A stretch of DNA of 64,000 nucleotides, taken from NCBI GenBank assembly GCA_029960065.1, contig JASCOF010000003.1, positions 719,448-783,447 of the forward strand, written 5' to 3'. Source of the stretch: Flavobacteriaceae bacterium PS02336 (GTDB lineage: Bacteria > Bacteroidota > Bacteroidia > Flavobacteriales > Flavobacteriaceae). The notes beneath the pieces were generated by a model. It worked only from the letters and a program-made list of their open reading frames with translations, made no database searches and was not told where the DNA came from. The stretch's first letter is position 1. The number at the start of each line of letters is the position of its first letter. Both the position numbers and the translations under genes were made by a program. This document shows positions 56,401-64,000 of this stretch, in pieces.

Positions 56401-58790
56401 GCGTCGCTGGATTAATGAAAATCTTGCTGGCAATGCGCTACAAGAAAATACCTCCAATGGTAAATTTTGATAAACCAAATCCAAATATAGATTTTGATAA
56501 TAGTCCTTTCTACATCAACAACAAACTAATTGACTGGGATGCAGATGGCATTAGAAGAGCTGGTGTAAGTTCTTTTGGAATTGGAAGCACAAATGTCCAT
56601 GCTATTGTTGAAGAATATATTGAAAAACCTAAGGTTTCGTCAACTGGAAGACCATTCGAAATATTAATGTGGTCAGCAAAAAATCAAAATAGTTTATTGG
56701 GCTACGAAAATGCTTTAGGTCATTTTATCGATAAATCTAAAAGCACTGCTTTGGCAGATATTACGTTTTCATTAAATATGACTCGTGACGACTTTAATCA
56801 TCGCAGCTTTTTAATATCAAATTCGACAGATGATGCTGCCGAAAAATTACTTTGCCTAAAATCAAAAAACACCAAATCATCAGTCTTAAAAAATGCTCCA
56901 TCAGAAATTGGATTTCTATTTCCTGGACAAGGCTCTCAATATGTACAAATGGGTAAAACCCTGTACGATAATGAAAAAGTATATCGTGAAGCAGTAGACA
57001 AATGTGCCGAATTATTAATGGAAGAATTACAGCTCGATATTAGAGATATAATATATCCAAAAGACAATTGTCCTGAAGCCGATGAACAGCTAAAAAACAC
57101 TAGATTAACACAGCCTTCCTTGTTTGTGACAGAATATGCTTTGTCTCAATTATGGATAAGCTGGGGAATTAAACCAACTTTTCTCTGTGGTCATAGTATT
57201 GGAGAATTTACCGCTGCGCATTTAGCTGGAATTTTAAGTTTAAAAGATGCACTACACGTGGTTACGATGAGAGGAAAACTAATTAGTGAACTGCCTGGCG
57301 GCTCAATGCTGATTGTTCGCGTGCCAGTAGAACAATTAAATGAATTAATTCCTGAAACACTTTCGATTGCAGCTGTAAATTCAACTCAATTTTGTGTTGT
57401 TTCTGGAAAAAAAGAAGATATCGCAGCTTTTAATCAAGAGCTCGATTTAAAAGAAATTCCAAACAAATTATTAAATACAAGTCATGCTTTCCATTCTTTT
57501 ATGATGGAACCGATTTTAAATGATTTCAAAAATGAATTAGAAAAAGTAAAACTAAATATTCCAAGATTACCTATTATTTCAACAGCATCTGGAACATGGC
57601 TTACTGATACCGAAGCTACAAGTCCAGAATATTGGGTAAATCATCTTAAAAGCACTGTTCGCTTTGCAGATGCAATGGATACCGCTTTTGAGATGGATGA
57701 TTTTGTATTATTAGAAGTTGGTCCTGGACAAACTTTAACAACATTAGCACGCCAGCAAGCGGCTGGAAAAATTATACCAGCATTTTCTAGTTTAAATTTT
57801 CCGAAAGATGAAAATGACAGCGAGTACACTACTTTATTAAATGCTTTAGGCGATCTATGGCTAAGAGGAGTAAATCCAGACTGGAAATCTTTCTACAATC
57901 AACAGCAAAGAAAAAAAATCGAATTACCAAGTTATGTTTTTGATCGTAAACATTGCTGGATTGATCCTTTAGATGTTGTTCAAACAATAGCTGTCCAAAA
58001 ACCTTTTACCACTGAAGCATCTACAATTGAAATTCAAAGCAGTAATAATGATATTAAAAAAGAGAATTCAAGAAAAGAAACGGTACATCTTAGAATTGCT
58101 GATATCATAAAAAATGCATCGGGAATAACTTATGAAATTGATTCTATAGATAATACCTTTTTGGAATTAGGTTTAGATTCACTATCACTTACACAACTAT
58201 CTGGAAAACTAAAGAAAGAGTTCGATTTACCAATTACTTTTAGACAGCTTAATGAAGCCTATTCTACTCCATCTCTATTAGCAGATTATATAGAATTGAA
58301 TCTTCCTGAAGAACAATTAGCAGAGGCAGTAAAAGAACGCGAAATAGTTCCAGTACAAACTGTTGAAAATAAGACTTTACAATCAAATGCGGCATCCAAT
58401 CAAAATCAAATTTCGTTAGAACAAATCGTTCATCAAATTCATCTTTTGAGCCAAAAAGTAGATCAATTACAACATTACCAAACAGGTGCAGTAAATGGCA
58501 ATAAATCGTTCGCAAATTTAAAAGTAGAACATTTTGATTCTGTAAGCCAAATTGAAACAAATGGCACAAACGGGCATACTAATGGAAGTAATGGTTTTCC
58601 TAAAAAAGAAAAATCTTTTGATTCTTCAAGGCAGCCGCTTGAACATAATAATTCTGAAAAAAAATATACAATAAAGGCAAATGAACCGCCAGTACAAGGC
58701 AGCAAGCTAGGAAGAGACGAAAATGGAAATCCCGCATGGTTTATAGAAGATCCTAATCATATTGGAAATTTTGTAAAGATCAAGCTGTAA
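53484..58790 (+). CDS. Hybrid NRPS-PKS, domains A-PCP-KS-AT-ACP
   Basis: From ATG 53484 the product is 1768 residues. The adenylation domain (about 20-510) has YTSGSTGKPKG, NMYGPTETTIW, YRTGDLGKL and NGKIDK. PCP serine is about residue 560 (DMGGSS). KS (about 615-1045) has SACSTSLLA (active Cys), EAHGTATPIGD and NMGHTTAAAG. AT (about 1135-1430) has GHSIGEFTAAH and HAFH, a malonyl-type signature. ACP serine is about 1565 (LGLDSL). No condensation domain precedes A, so it is a loading module, and no KR, DH, ER or methyltransferase is seen. Specificity residues by alignment to GrsA read D-I-L-Q-L-G-M-I-W-K, glycine-like. After ACP comes a coiled segment and a SKLGRDENGNPAWFIEDP tail, seen at the end of hybrid PKS modules. 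An upstream in-frame TTG (53454) is less likely. Confidence 0.93.
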   Translation: MKRPNKNSLDNEVNWKNMSYPQNALHELFNEQALATPNAMALEFESQKFTYQELSQIVNQMANYFLDQGLYPGQVAAVSMERNPHLIASLLAILQCGAAYLPLDPKFPTERLEFMLEDSEASFLLTTKSLSASLPTVSKKILIEDVLSSIDQYPDTPLYNTVSNKSVAYMMYTSGSTGKPKGVTVTHKNLVNFLCSMAIEPGISANDKLLSITTISFDIAGLELFLPLITGASVVFADYEATRDGQLLLNLLQKKQITILQATPTTWQMLLDSGWETPLNLKALCGGEAMPLNLARQLISRCESLWNMYGPTETTIWSAVKNIKAEDELITIGLPIANTQIYLVDEKGHIVESGEIGEIVIGGDGVAEGYWKRPELTAEKFIPDSFSETPNSILYRTGDLGKLLPNGEFQCLGRIDHQVKIRGHRIELGEIEAALNTISGIKQSAVIVSKYLGNEDKLVAYLKSNDQLQDDTQIQESLSKVLPEILLPSKYIWVDEFPITPNGKIDKKNLPVPENNRPDSAPLFKKPSTQLEKEIAKIWSEELKFSSIGIDDDFFDMGGSSVLAQKVATLMRQQLSKEIPVSKIYIHPTIRELALTLEENDSEIKDDVFKFKNNNDKTASSDIAIIGMAGRFPGSDTIDELWENLRDGKETISLFTKEELDISLPESLRNDPLYIGARGILPSAKTFDAAFFGLNPQLAATMDPQIRVFMEISWEALEQAGHLPKHYKGSIGVYSGSEINTYYENNIFNNNELKSSVGELQIYTVNGKDFIAPRTSYHLNLKGPSVSVHSACSTSLLAVAEAVKAIRAGMCDVALAGGSSVTCPINSGHLYDDGFIKSPDGSTRSFEASGKGTVFSDGAGVIVLKKLEEAEKDGDIIYGVIKGVGVNNDGGDKGSFMSPSAKGQAGAIINAFNDAQISPSTISYMEAHGTATPIGDPIEIEGLKIAYGKQEKNNYCALGSIKSNMGHTTAAAGVAGLMKILLAMRYKKIPPMVNFDKPNPNIDFDNSPFYINNKLIDWDADGIRRAGVSSFGIGSTNVHAIVEEYIEKPKVSSTGRPFEILMWSAKNQNSLLGYENALGHFIDKSKSTALADITFSLNMTRDDFNHRSFLISNSTDDAAEKLLCLKSKNTKSSVLKNAPSEIGFLFPGQGSQYVQMGKTLYDNEKVYREAVDKCAELLMEELQLDIRDIIYPKDNCPEADEQLKNTRLTQPSLFVTEYALSQLWISWGIKPTFLCGHSIGEFTAAHLAGILSLKDALHVVTMRGKLISELPGGSMLIVRVPVEQLNELIPETLSIAAVNSTQFCVVSGKKEDIAAFNQELDLKEIPNKLLNTSHAFHSFMMEPILNDFKNELEKVKLNIPRLPIISTASGTWLTDTEATSPEYWVNHLKSTVRFADAMDTAFEMDDFVLLEVGPGQTLTTLARQQAAGKIIPAFSSLNFPKDENDSEYTTLLNALGDLWLRGVNPDWKSFYNQQQRKKIELPSYVFDRKHCWIDPLDVVQTIAVQKPFTTEASTIEIQSSNNDIKKENSRKETVHLRIADIIKNASGITYEIDSIDNTFLELGLDSLSLTQLSGKLKKEFDLPITFRQLNEAYSTPSLLADYIELNLPEEQLAEAVKEREIVPVQTVENKTLQSNAASNQNQISLEQIVHQIHLLSQKVDQLQHYQTGAVNGNKSFANLKVEHFDSVSQIETNGTNGHTNGSNGFPKKEKSFDSSRQPLEHNNSEKKYTIKANEPPVQGSKLGRDENGNPAWFIEDPNHIGNFVKIKL

Positions 58791-58861
58791 AAATTAGAGA
58801 AGCATTAGAGAGACAATTGACACTTTTTAGCTGTCAAAAAAAAACTGTTCCATTACACTTA

Positions 58862-58874
58862 AAATAGGAGAACA
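58862..58874 (+). promoter_or_regulatory. Shine-Dalgarno-like ribosome binding site for the NRPS gene
   Basis: A purine-rich AGGAG lies about 5 nt before ATG 58875. This is notable because Bacteroidota genes rarely use a strong Shine-Dalgarno sequence. It supports the chosen start. Confidence 0.5.
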
Positions 58875-61800
58875 ATGAAAAATCAACCTCAAATACAAAC
58901 AGAAATGGAAACTGAAACTGAAATTCAATTTAGTCCATTCACACCTGAAATTGAAAGAGTAATTCATACCACCAATTCACAGCAGGAAATATGGTCGGAT
59001 TGTATTTTTGGGGGCAGTGATGCTAACAAAGCTTATAATCTGTCAGTATCGATTAAATTTAAAGGAGACTTAGCAATAGCTGTTTTTGAAAAAGCACTAA
59101 ATACTTTAGTCCTGCGTCATGAAGGCTTGCGATCTGTTTTTAGTCCAGATGGTCGCTTTATGTGCATCTACAGCAATTATAAAACCGAGATTTCTCACAA
59201 TGATTTTTCAGACTTTCCTATTGATGAAAAGCAATCTGCCATAGATGCATCAGTAAAAGAAGAAGTCAACAACCTTTTTGATCTTGTAAATGGTCCACTA
59301 TTTAGAGTTAAGCTTATTAAAATTGATGATTTCGAATATCAATCAGTTTTGACCATTCATCATATCGTTGGAGATGGATTAAGTATTGATATTATTCTGG
59401 AAGAACTAGGCACTATTTATTCTGCTTATATTGAAAATAAAGAACCTAAATTACCAATGCCAGAACGTTTTAGTGAATTTGCCGAAAAGATAAACTCTTT
59501 TATGGAAAGTCGCGAATACAAAACTTTAGAAGATTTTTGGATTAATATATATAAAGAATCGGTACCAACCATTGAGTTACCTTTGGATTATACAAGACCT
59601 TCATTACGAACATACAACAGCGACAGAATTGATTTTTCTTTTGATGATAAACTTATAAATGAATTAAAAAATATCGGTATAAATTCTGGTTGCAGTTTAG
59701 TAACTACTTTACTTGGCGCATTTGAAGTGTTTTTAAGCAAACTTACTGGTCAAAATGATTTGGTTGTTGGATTTCCTTCTTCAGGAAACACCTTATATGA
59801 CATGCGACAACTAATTGGTGATTGTGCAAATCTTCTTCCTTTACGCAGTAAAATTAATCCTGATATTAGTTTTGCAGAGTACATAAAACAAAGAAATTCT
59901 GAGTTATTTGATGCTTATGAACATCAACAAGTAAGTTTTGGTCATCTATTAAAAAGTTTTGCAATTGCACGAGATGTTTCTAGAATTCCTCTCGTACCAG
60001 TTATATTAACAGTAGATTTAGCTCGAACTATAGAAAATGAATTTTCATTTACCAACCTTACCCATAGCTTTAAACCAAATCCAAGACAATATGGAACTTT
60101 TGAAATTCAGCTGCATATTTTTAGAGCAAAAGATGGCCCATCATTTCAATGGATGTATAACACAACACTTTTTAAACCAGAAACGATAATTCAAATGATG
60201 AGTTCGTTCGAAGAGATAATTAAGAAAATAATTTCCAACTCAAACAACCCAATTTCAGACCTAATTGGTGGCAATCATTTCGCTGACTATAACGAGTTAA
60301 ACAATACCGAAATGCATTATCCAAACGTAACTTTAACTGAGTTACTAAGAAATCAAGGAGATCTAAAGCCCGAAAATATAGCTTTAAAATTTCACGATGC
60401 TGAAATTACTTATTTTGAATTACATCAAAAAGTAAATCAATTTGCTCAATATTTAAAAGCACAAGGGGTTCAACCAGGAGATTTTATTGCAGTTTCTTTT
60501 CCAAGAAGTCCAGAACTTCTTTATGCTTTACTAGCTATTATGCAATGCGGAGCAGCTTATCTTCCTCTAGACCCAGAATATCCAAAAGAACGTTTAGAAT
60601 TTATGCTGAACGATTCTAATGCAAAAATATTATTAACCAGTAAAGAGATATTTGCACATTTACCAACATGGCCACAAATGTTGTTTATAGAAGATGTTAT
60701 TGACTCTCTTAATCAATACTCAACACTGCCACTTCCTTTTTCTCTTAGTTCAGAAACTGTAGCTTATATACTATATACCTCAGGGTCAACTGGTAATCCA
60801 AAAGGCGTTCCAATTACACACAAAAACTTAGTTAATTTTCTCTGCAGTATGGCCTTGGAACCTGGAATCACTGAAAGAGACAGATTGCTTTCAATAACTA
60901 CTATTTCGTTTGATATAGCAGGATTAGAATTGTATCTTCCTTTATTAAAAGGTGCTACGCTAATATTAGCTGATCACGAGACAGCAAGAGACGGAAGACT
61001 TTTACTTGATTTAGTAAAAAAAGAAAAAGTTAACTTTTTACAAGCCACACCAACAACCTGGTCGATGCTTTTAGATTCTGGCTGGTCGGAAAAATTACCA
61101 ATTAAAGCACTTTGCGGTGGAGAAGCCATGCCAGCTGATCTTGCAAAAGAACTTTTAGCCAAATGTGATACGCTTTGGAATGTTTATGGTCCGACAGAGA
61201 CAACTGTTTGGTCATCTTTAAAACAAATAAAACCTGATGATAAATTAATAACAATAGGTAAACCAATTGGAAATACTCAGATTTACATCCTAAGTGAACA
61301 AGGTCAGCTTGTTCCGCCTGGAAACATTGGAGAAATTACAATTGGAGGAGATGGTGTTGCAAAAGGATATTGGAACAGACCAGAATTAACAGCCGATAAA
61401 TTCATTAAAAATAAGTTTTCTGCCGATGAAGAACAAATACTTTACCGTACTGGTGATTTAGGAAAATTACTTCCTAACAATGAAATAGAATGTTTAGGCC
61501 GACTAGATCAACAAGTAAAAATTAGAGGACATCGTATTGAGCCCGGAGAAGTAGAACAAGTACTTTTATCTCTCAATGGGATAAAATCTGCTGTTGTTTT
61601 AGCTGATGAAAATTTTCTAATAGCACACATTGTCCCTACTATAAGCTTACAAGATGCTGAAAATCAAACACAAATATGGCGTGAAGCTTTATCATCAAAA
61701 CTTCCGGTTCAATTAATTCCGCACGATTTTAATATAATAGAAAAAATTCCAACTACATTAAATGGAAAAATAGACCGAAAAGCTTTATCACAATATAAGA

Positions 61801-62885
61801 CAAGTAAAAAACTAACTTTTACCGCTCCAAGAACTGAAGAAGAAAGTATTGTAGCAGCTATTTGGAAAGAAAGTCTAAGCATTGAAAATATTGATATTTT
61901 TAGTGACTTTTTCGAAATGGGAGGACATTCTATTAAAGGAGTGAAAGTTATGATTGAGATAGAAAAACATACTGGTAAACGCATTCCATTATCAGCTTTG
62001 TTTAAATATTCTACAGTAGAGAAATTTGCCAAATTACTAAATACTGGTACCGAGATTTATTCAGATTGTTTAGTTCCAATAAAACCAGTTGGAAATAAAA
62101 CTCCACTCTTTATTGTTCACGGTGCAGGACTAAATGTTTTAAATTTCATTAATCTAAGCAAACACTTTGATGAAGATCAACCTATTTATGGTATTCAAGG
62201 CACGAAACCAAAAGGCTTTGATGGATGGTATGAATCTATTGAGGCTATGGCAGCACATTATGTCGATGCAATTATAAAAGTAAATCCAAAAGGACCATAC
62301 GCATTAGCAGGTTTTTCCTTTGGCGGAATTGTTGCTTTCGAAATGACACGTCAGTTAAGAGCTCAAGGAAAAACAGTTACCTTGACGGCGCTATTAGACT
62401 CTTACGTTGATTCTTCCTATTATTATGGAAGTTACAGACGAAAACAACTCGTAAGATACATCGACAAGACACAAAGAAGATTAGATTTTCTAAAAGAAAT
62501 GTTATTTAGCTGGAAAGCCTTCAAAATGAGAATTAATGGCAAAAAAGAATATATTCTACAGCGTTATCTAGGTAAGAAACAAGAAATATCAGAACAGGAA
62601 GAACTAGCACTTAAAGAGTTTATAGTAGCGGATGGTATGGTTAAAAAAATTGTAGATATATACCATCTAAAACCTCAAAACTTTGGAGTTGATTTGTTCA
62701 GATCTAAAGATGATGATAACTACAAACTAGATCCGACGCATTTAGGATGGAAAAAAGCGGCATTAGGAGGTGTTAAAATTCATAATATATCAGGTAATCA
62801 CCTAGATATTGTAGCTCCGCCAAATGATAAAGTTTTAGCACAATTACTTCAGAACATTTTAGATGAGAAACATGAAAACATCTAA
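58875..62885 (+). CDS. NRPS terminal module, domains C-A-PCP-TE
   Basis: The 1336-residue protein has a condensation domain (about 30-460) with active motif HHIVGDG near residue 162, an adenylation domain (about 490-980) with YTSGSTGNPKG, NVYGPTETTVW, YRTGDLGKL and NGKIDR, a PCP with MGGHS (Ser near 1017), and a type I thioesterase (about 1080-1330) with AGFSFGGI (Ser near 1147) and a late GNHLDIV histidine. Specificity residues read D-I-L-Q-L-G-V-V-W-K, also glycine-like. The C domain should condense the ketide from the upstream protein with this amino acid, and TE releases the product. The A domain is strikingly similar to the one in the upstream gene. Confidence 0.94.
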   Translation: MKNQPQIQTEMETETEIQFSPFTPEIERVIHTTNSQQEIWSDCIFGGSDANKAYNLSVSIKFKGDLAIAVFEKALNTLVLRHEGLRSVFSPDGRFMCIYSNYKTEISHNDFSDFPIDEKQSAIDASVKEEVNNLFDLVNGPLFRVKLIKIDDFEYQSVLTIHHIVGDGLSIDIILEELGTIYSAYIENKEPKLPMPERFSEFAEKINSFMESREYKTLEDFWINIYKESVPTIELPLDYTRPSLRTYNSDRIDFSFDDKLINELKNIGINSGCSLVTTLLGAFEVFLSKLTGQNDLVVGFPSSGNTLYDMRQLIGDCANLLPLRSKINPDISFAEYIKQRNSELFDAYEHQQVSFGHLLKSFAIARDVSRIPLVPVILTVDLARTIENEFSFTNLTHSFKPNPRQYGTFEIQLHIFRAKDGPSFQWMYNTTLFKPETIIQMMSSFEEIIKKIISNSNNPISDLIGGNHFADYNELNNTEMHYPNVTLTELLRNQGDLKPENIALKFHDAEITYFELHQKVNQFAQYLKAQGVQPGDFIAVSFPRSPELLYALLAIMQCGAAYLPLDPEYPKERLEFMLNDSNAKILLTSKEIFAHLPTWPQMLFIEDVIDSLNQYSTLPLPFSLSSETVAYILYTSGSTGNPKGVPITHKNLVNFLCSMALEPGITERDRLLSITTISFDIAGLELYLPLLKGATLILADHETARDGRLLLDLVKKEKVNFLQATPTTWSMLLDSGWSEKLPIKALCGGEAMPADLAKELLAKCDTLWNVYGPTETTVWSSLKQIKPDDKLITIGKPIGNTQIYILSEQGQLVPPGNIGEITIGGDGVAKGYWNRPELTADKFIKNKFSADEEQILYRTGDLGKLLPNNEIECLGRLDQQVKIRGHRIEPGEVEQVLLSLNGIKSAVVLADENFLIAHIVPTISLQDAENQTQIWREALSSKLPVQLIPHDFNIIEKIPTTLNGKIDRKALSQYKTSKKLTFTAPRTEEESIVAAIWKESLSIENIDIFSDFFEMGGHSIKGVKVMIEIEKHTGKRIPLSALFKYSTVEKFAKLLNTGTEIYSDCLVPIKPVGNKTPLFIVHGAGLNVLNFINLSKHFDEDQPIYGIQGTKPKGFDGWYESIEAMAAHYVDAIIKVNPKGPYALAGFSFGGIVAFEMTRQLRAQGKTVTLTALLDSYVDSSYYYGSYRRKQLVRYIDKTQRRLDFLKEMLFSWKAFKMRINGKKEYILQRYLGKKQEISEQEELALKEFIVADGMVKKIVDIYHLKPQNFGVDLFRSKDDDNYKLDPTHLGWKKAALGGVKIHNISGNHLDIVAPPNDKVLAQLLQNILDEKHENI

Positions 62886-63663
62886 GCTATCCATTTCGTT
62901 CTCTGAGGTAAAAGGTGCAGAAACGATCCCTGATAAAAAATATTTTTTAGACAGTGACGAAATCATTATTTATACTATATATCTACCAAATTTTATGGAG
63001 TTAAAGTCTGATTTATCCAAATATTTAGACGCAAAAGAATTAAAAAAAGCGCAGCGTTTTTATAAAGAATCAGACACTAACCGGTTTATTATTTACAGGG
63101 CAATTCTAAAATTTATTCTAGCGGCACATACTAAACTGCGGATAAAAGATGTATACTTTGATTACAACTTTAATAAAAAACCATATTTAATTTCTCATCC
63201 ATGGTTACATTTTAATGTTTCACATTCTGGAGACTTTGCAGCAATCGCAATTTCACGAAAAAAAGTCGGATTAGATATAGAACATATGTCAAACGATTTT
63301 AAATTTACAACACTTCTTCCCGATGTTTTCGAAGATAATGAAGCGTTGCAAATCCAAAAAGCATCTGATATCAAACATGCTTTTTATACATCATGGACAC
63401 GAAAAGAAGCTTTTGTAAAAGCATTAGGGAAAGGAATTGATGAAGATTTTAAAAATTTGCCAAGTTTAGACGGACAATATTATCTAGACTCAACATTATT
63501 ACAAAACACACAAAATTGGCAAGTAAACAGTTTTGATTTTGCTGACAACTATTTAGGAGCGGTAGCTTTTGAAGATTCTCCAGCAGTTTCAAAAAATATT
63601 GTACTATATACCATACCCAATAATATGGAAGAACTGCTAGAAATGATCCCAAAAAGAGATTAA
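62863..63663 (+). CDS. Sfp-type 4'-phosphopantetheinyl transferase
   Basis: The 266-residue protein has VGLDIEHM (GxDIE magnesium/CoA motif) and SWTRKEAFVKALGKG (WxxKEAxxK), both diagnostic of Sfp-like enzymes, after an N-terminal half typical of the two-lobed family. It would attach phosphopantetheine to the PCP and ACP domains of the two preceding synthases. Its start overlaps the NRPS gene by 23 bp, so translation is coupled and the function is very likely dedicated to this cluster. A second in-frame ATG at 62872 is an alternative start. Confidence 0.95.
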   Translation: MRNMKTSKLSISFSEVKGAETIPDKKYFLDSDEIIIYTIYLPNFMELKSDLSKYLDAKELKKAQRFYKESDTNRFIIYRAILKFILAAHTKLRIKDVYFDYNFNKKPYLISHPWLHFNVSHSGDFAAIAISRKKVGLDIEHMSNDFKFTTLLPDVFEDNEALQIQKASDIKHAFYTSWTRKEAFVKALGKGIDEDFKNLPSLDGQYYLDSTLLQNTQNWQVNSFDFADNYLGAVAFEDSPAVSKNIVLYTIPNNMEELLEMIPKRD

Positions 63664-63835
63664 ATCTAAAACAGTTTTAAAATTAGCATCATGTTTTAGT
63701 AAGGCTAAATCATTATAGTGTCTATCTTAACTCCGTTTTGTCTGCTGTGTTCCCGGTTAACAAAAATGCAGCTGAAAAAGTCTTGTTTTTTTTAATAGGG
63801 AGATCCAGTCTCTGCATTAAAAACAATTAAAACCA

Positions 63836-63870
63836 AAAAAAAATCCTCATCATAAAAATGATGAGGATTC
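63836..63870 (-). terminator. rRNA operon terminator
   Basis: Stem AATCCTCATCAT/ATGATGAGGATT around a short loop, followed on the minus strand by eight T. It lies just after the 5S gene and ends the leftward rRNA operon. Confidence 0.9.
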
Positions 63871-63878
63871 TTAAAAGA

Positions 63879-63985
63879 AAGGCGACGACATACTCTCCCA
63901 CAAAACTGCAGTACCATCTGCGCAGGCGGGCTTAACTTCTCTGTTCGGGATGGGAAGAGGTGAGCCCCGCCGCAATAACCACCTT
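63879..63985 (-). rRNA. rrf: 5S ribosomal RNA
   Basis: The minus strand contains GGGGCTCACCTCTTCCCAT, CCGAACAGAGAAGTTAAGC, GATGGTACTGC and GTGGGAGAGTA in order, which is the standard Bacteroidota 5S sequence. End positions are from the pairing of AAGG and CCTT and may be off by a few bases. 23S and 16S would lie to the right, outside the window. The transcript converges on the biosynthetic cluster. Confidence 0.95.
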
Positions 63986-64000
63986 AAGGTTTTTAGTAAT

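Noticed and set aside
58820..58850. Hairpin TTGACA/TGTCAA between the two synthase genes, possible terminator
   Set aside because: It is followed by A rather than T on the coding strand, so it is not a standard terminator, and the two genes are expected to be co-expressed.

Overview
The window looks like a chromosomal segment of a Flavobacterium-type member of the Bacteroidota. The evidence is low GC, a type IX secretion sorting domain, a UpxY/NusG-like capsule antiterminator, Bacteroidota-style -7 boxes (TAnnTTTG), and protein families typical of the group. This assignment is an inference from gene content; no database search was run.

Layout. (1) 1-19,000 is mostly housekeeping and envelope genes on both strands: a TamB-like giant protein running off the left edge, tsaD, rsmE, a DUF4159 protein, a TrmH-type methyltransferase, a secreted M43 metalloprotease, an AI-2E-family permease, a THUMP-like methyltransferase, a VanX-type dipeptidase, an Ivy-like lipoprotein, a fatty acid desaturase, a GH9 glycosidase with a ThuA protein, an outer membrane phospholipase A and an MFS exporter. 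(2) 19,100-19,670 holds an atypical tRNA gene 9 nt after the stop codon of an unrecognised protein. (3) 20,300-46,870 is one large leftward polysaccharide (capsule/exopolysaccharide) locus of 25 genes. It has Wza/Wzc export proteins, an initiating phosphoglycosyltransferase, a Wzx flippase, a Wzy-like polymerase, about nine glycosyltransferases, three hexapeptide acyltransferases, and enzymes for GDP-fucose, UDP-glucuronate, UDP-xylose and UDP-galactofuranose. A UpxY-like antiterminator is transcribed divergently from its promoter end (47,487). (4) 48,000-52,600 has two small XRE regulators and a three-gene leftward operon of exported proteins (beta-helix protein, exported domain protein, T9SS sorting-domain protein). 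(5) 53,484-63,663 is a compact biosynthetic cluster: A-PCP-KS-AT-ACP, then C-A-PCP-TE, then a Sfp-type phosphopantetheinyl transferase. (6) The right edge holds a 5S rRNA gene on the minus strand, the distal end of an rRNA operon.

How the genes work together. In the polysaccharide locus, nucleotide sugars are made by the promoter-proximal genes (ManC, Fcl, Gmd, Ugd). Repeat units are assembled on a lipid carrier by the glycosyltransferases, flipped, polymerised and exported by genes towards the distal end. The NRPS-PKS cluster appears self-contained. Both adenylation domains carry near-identical specificity residues that I read as glycine-type, the AT looks malonyl-specific, there are no reductive domains, and a thioesterase ends the line. 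A Gly-C2-Gly (aminoacyl beta-keto amide) product is therefore predicted. This cluster is the best candidate for an undescribed system in the window.
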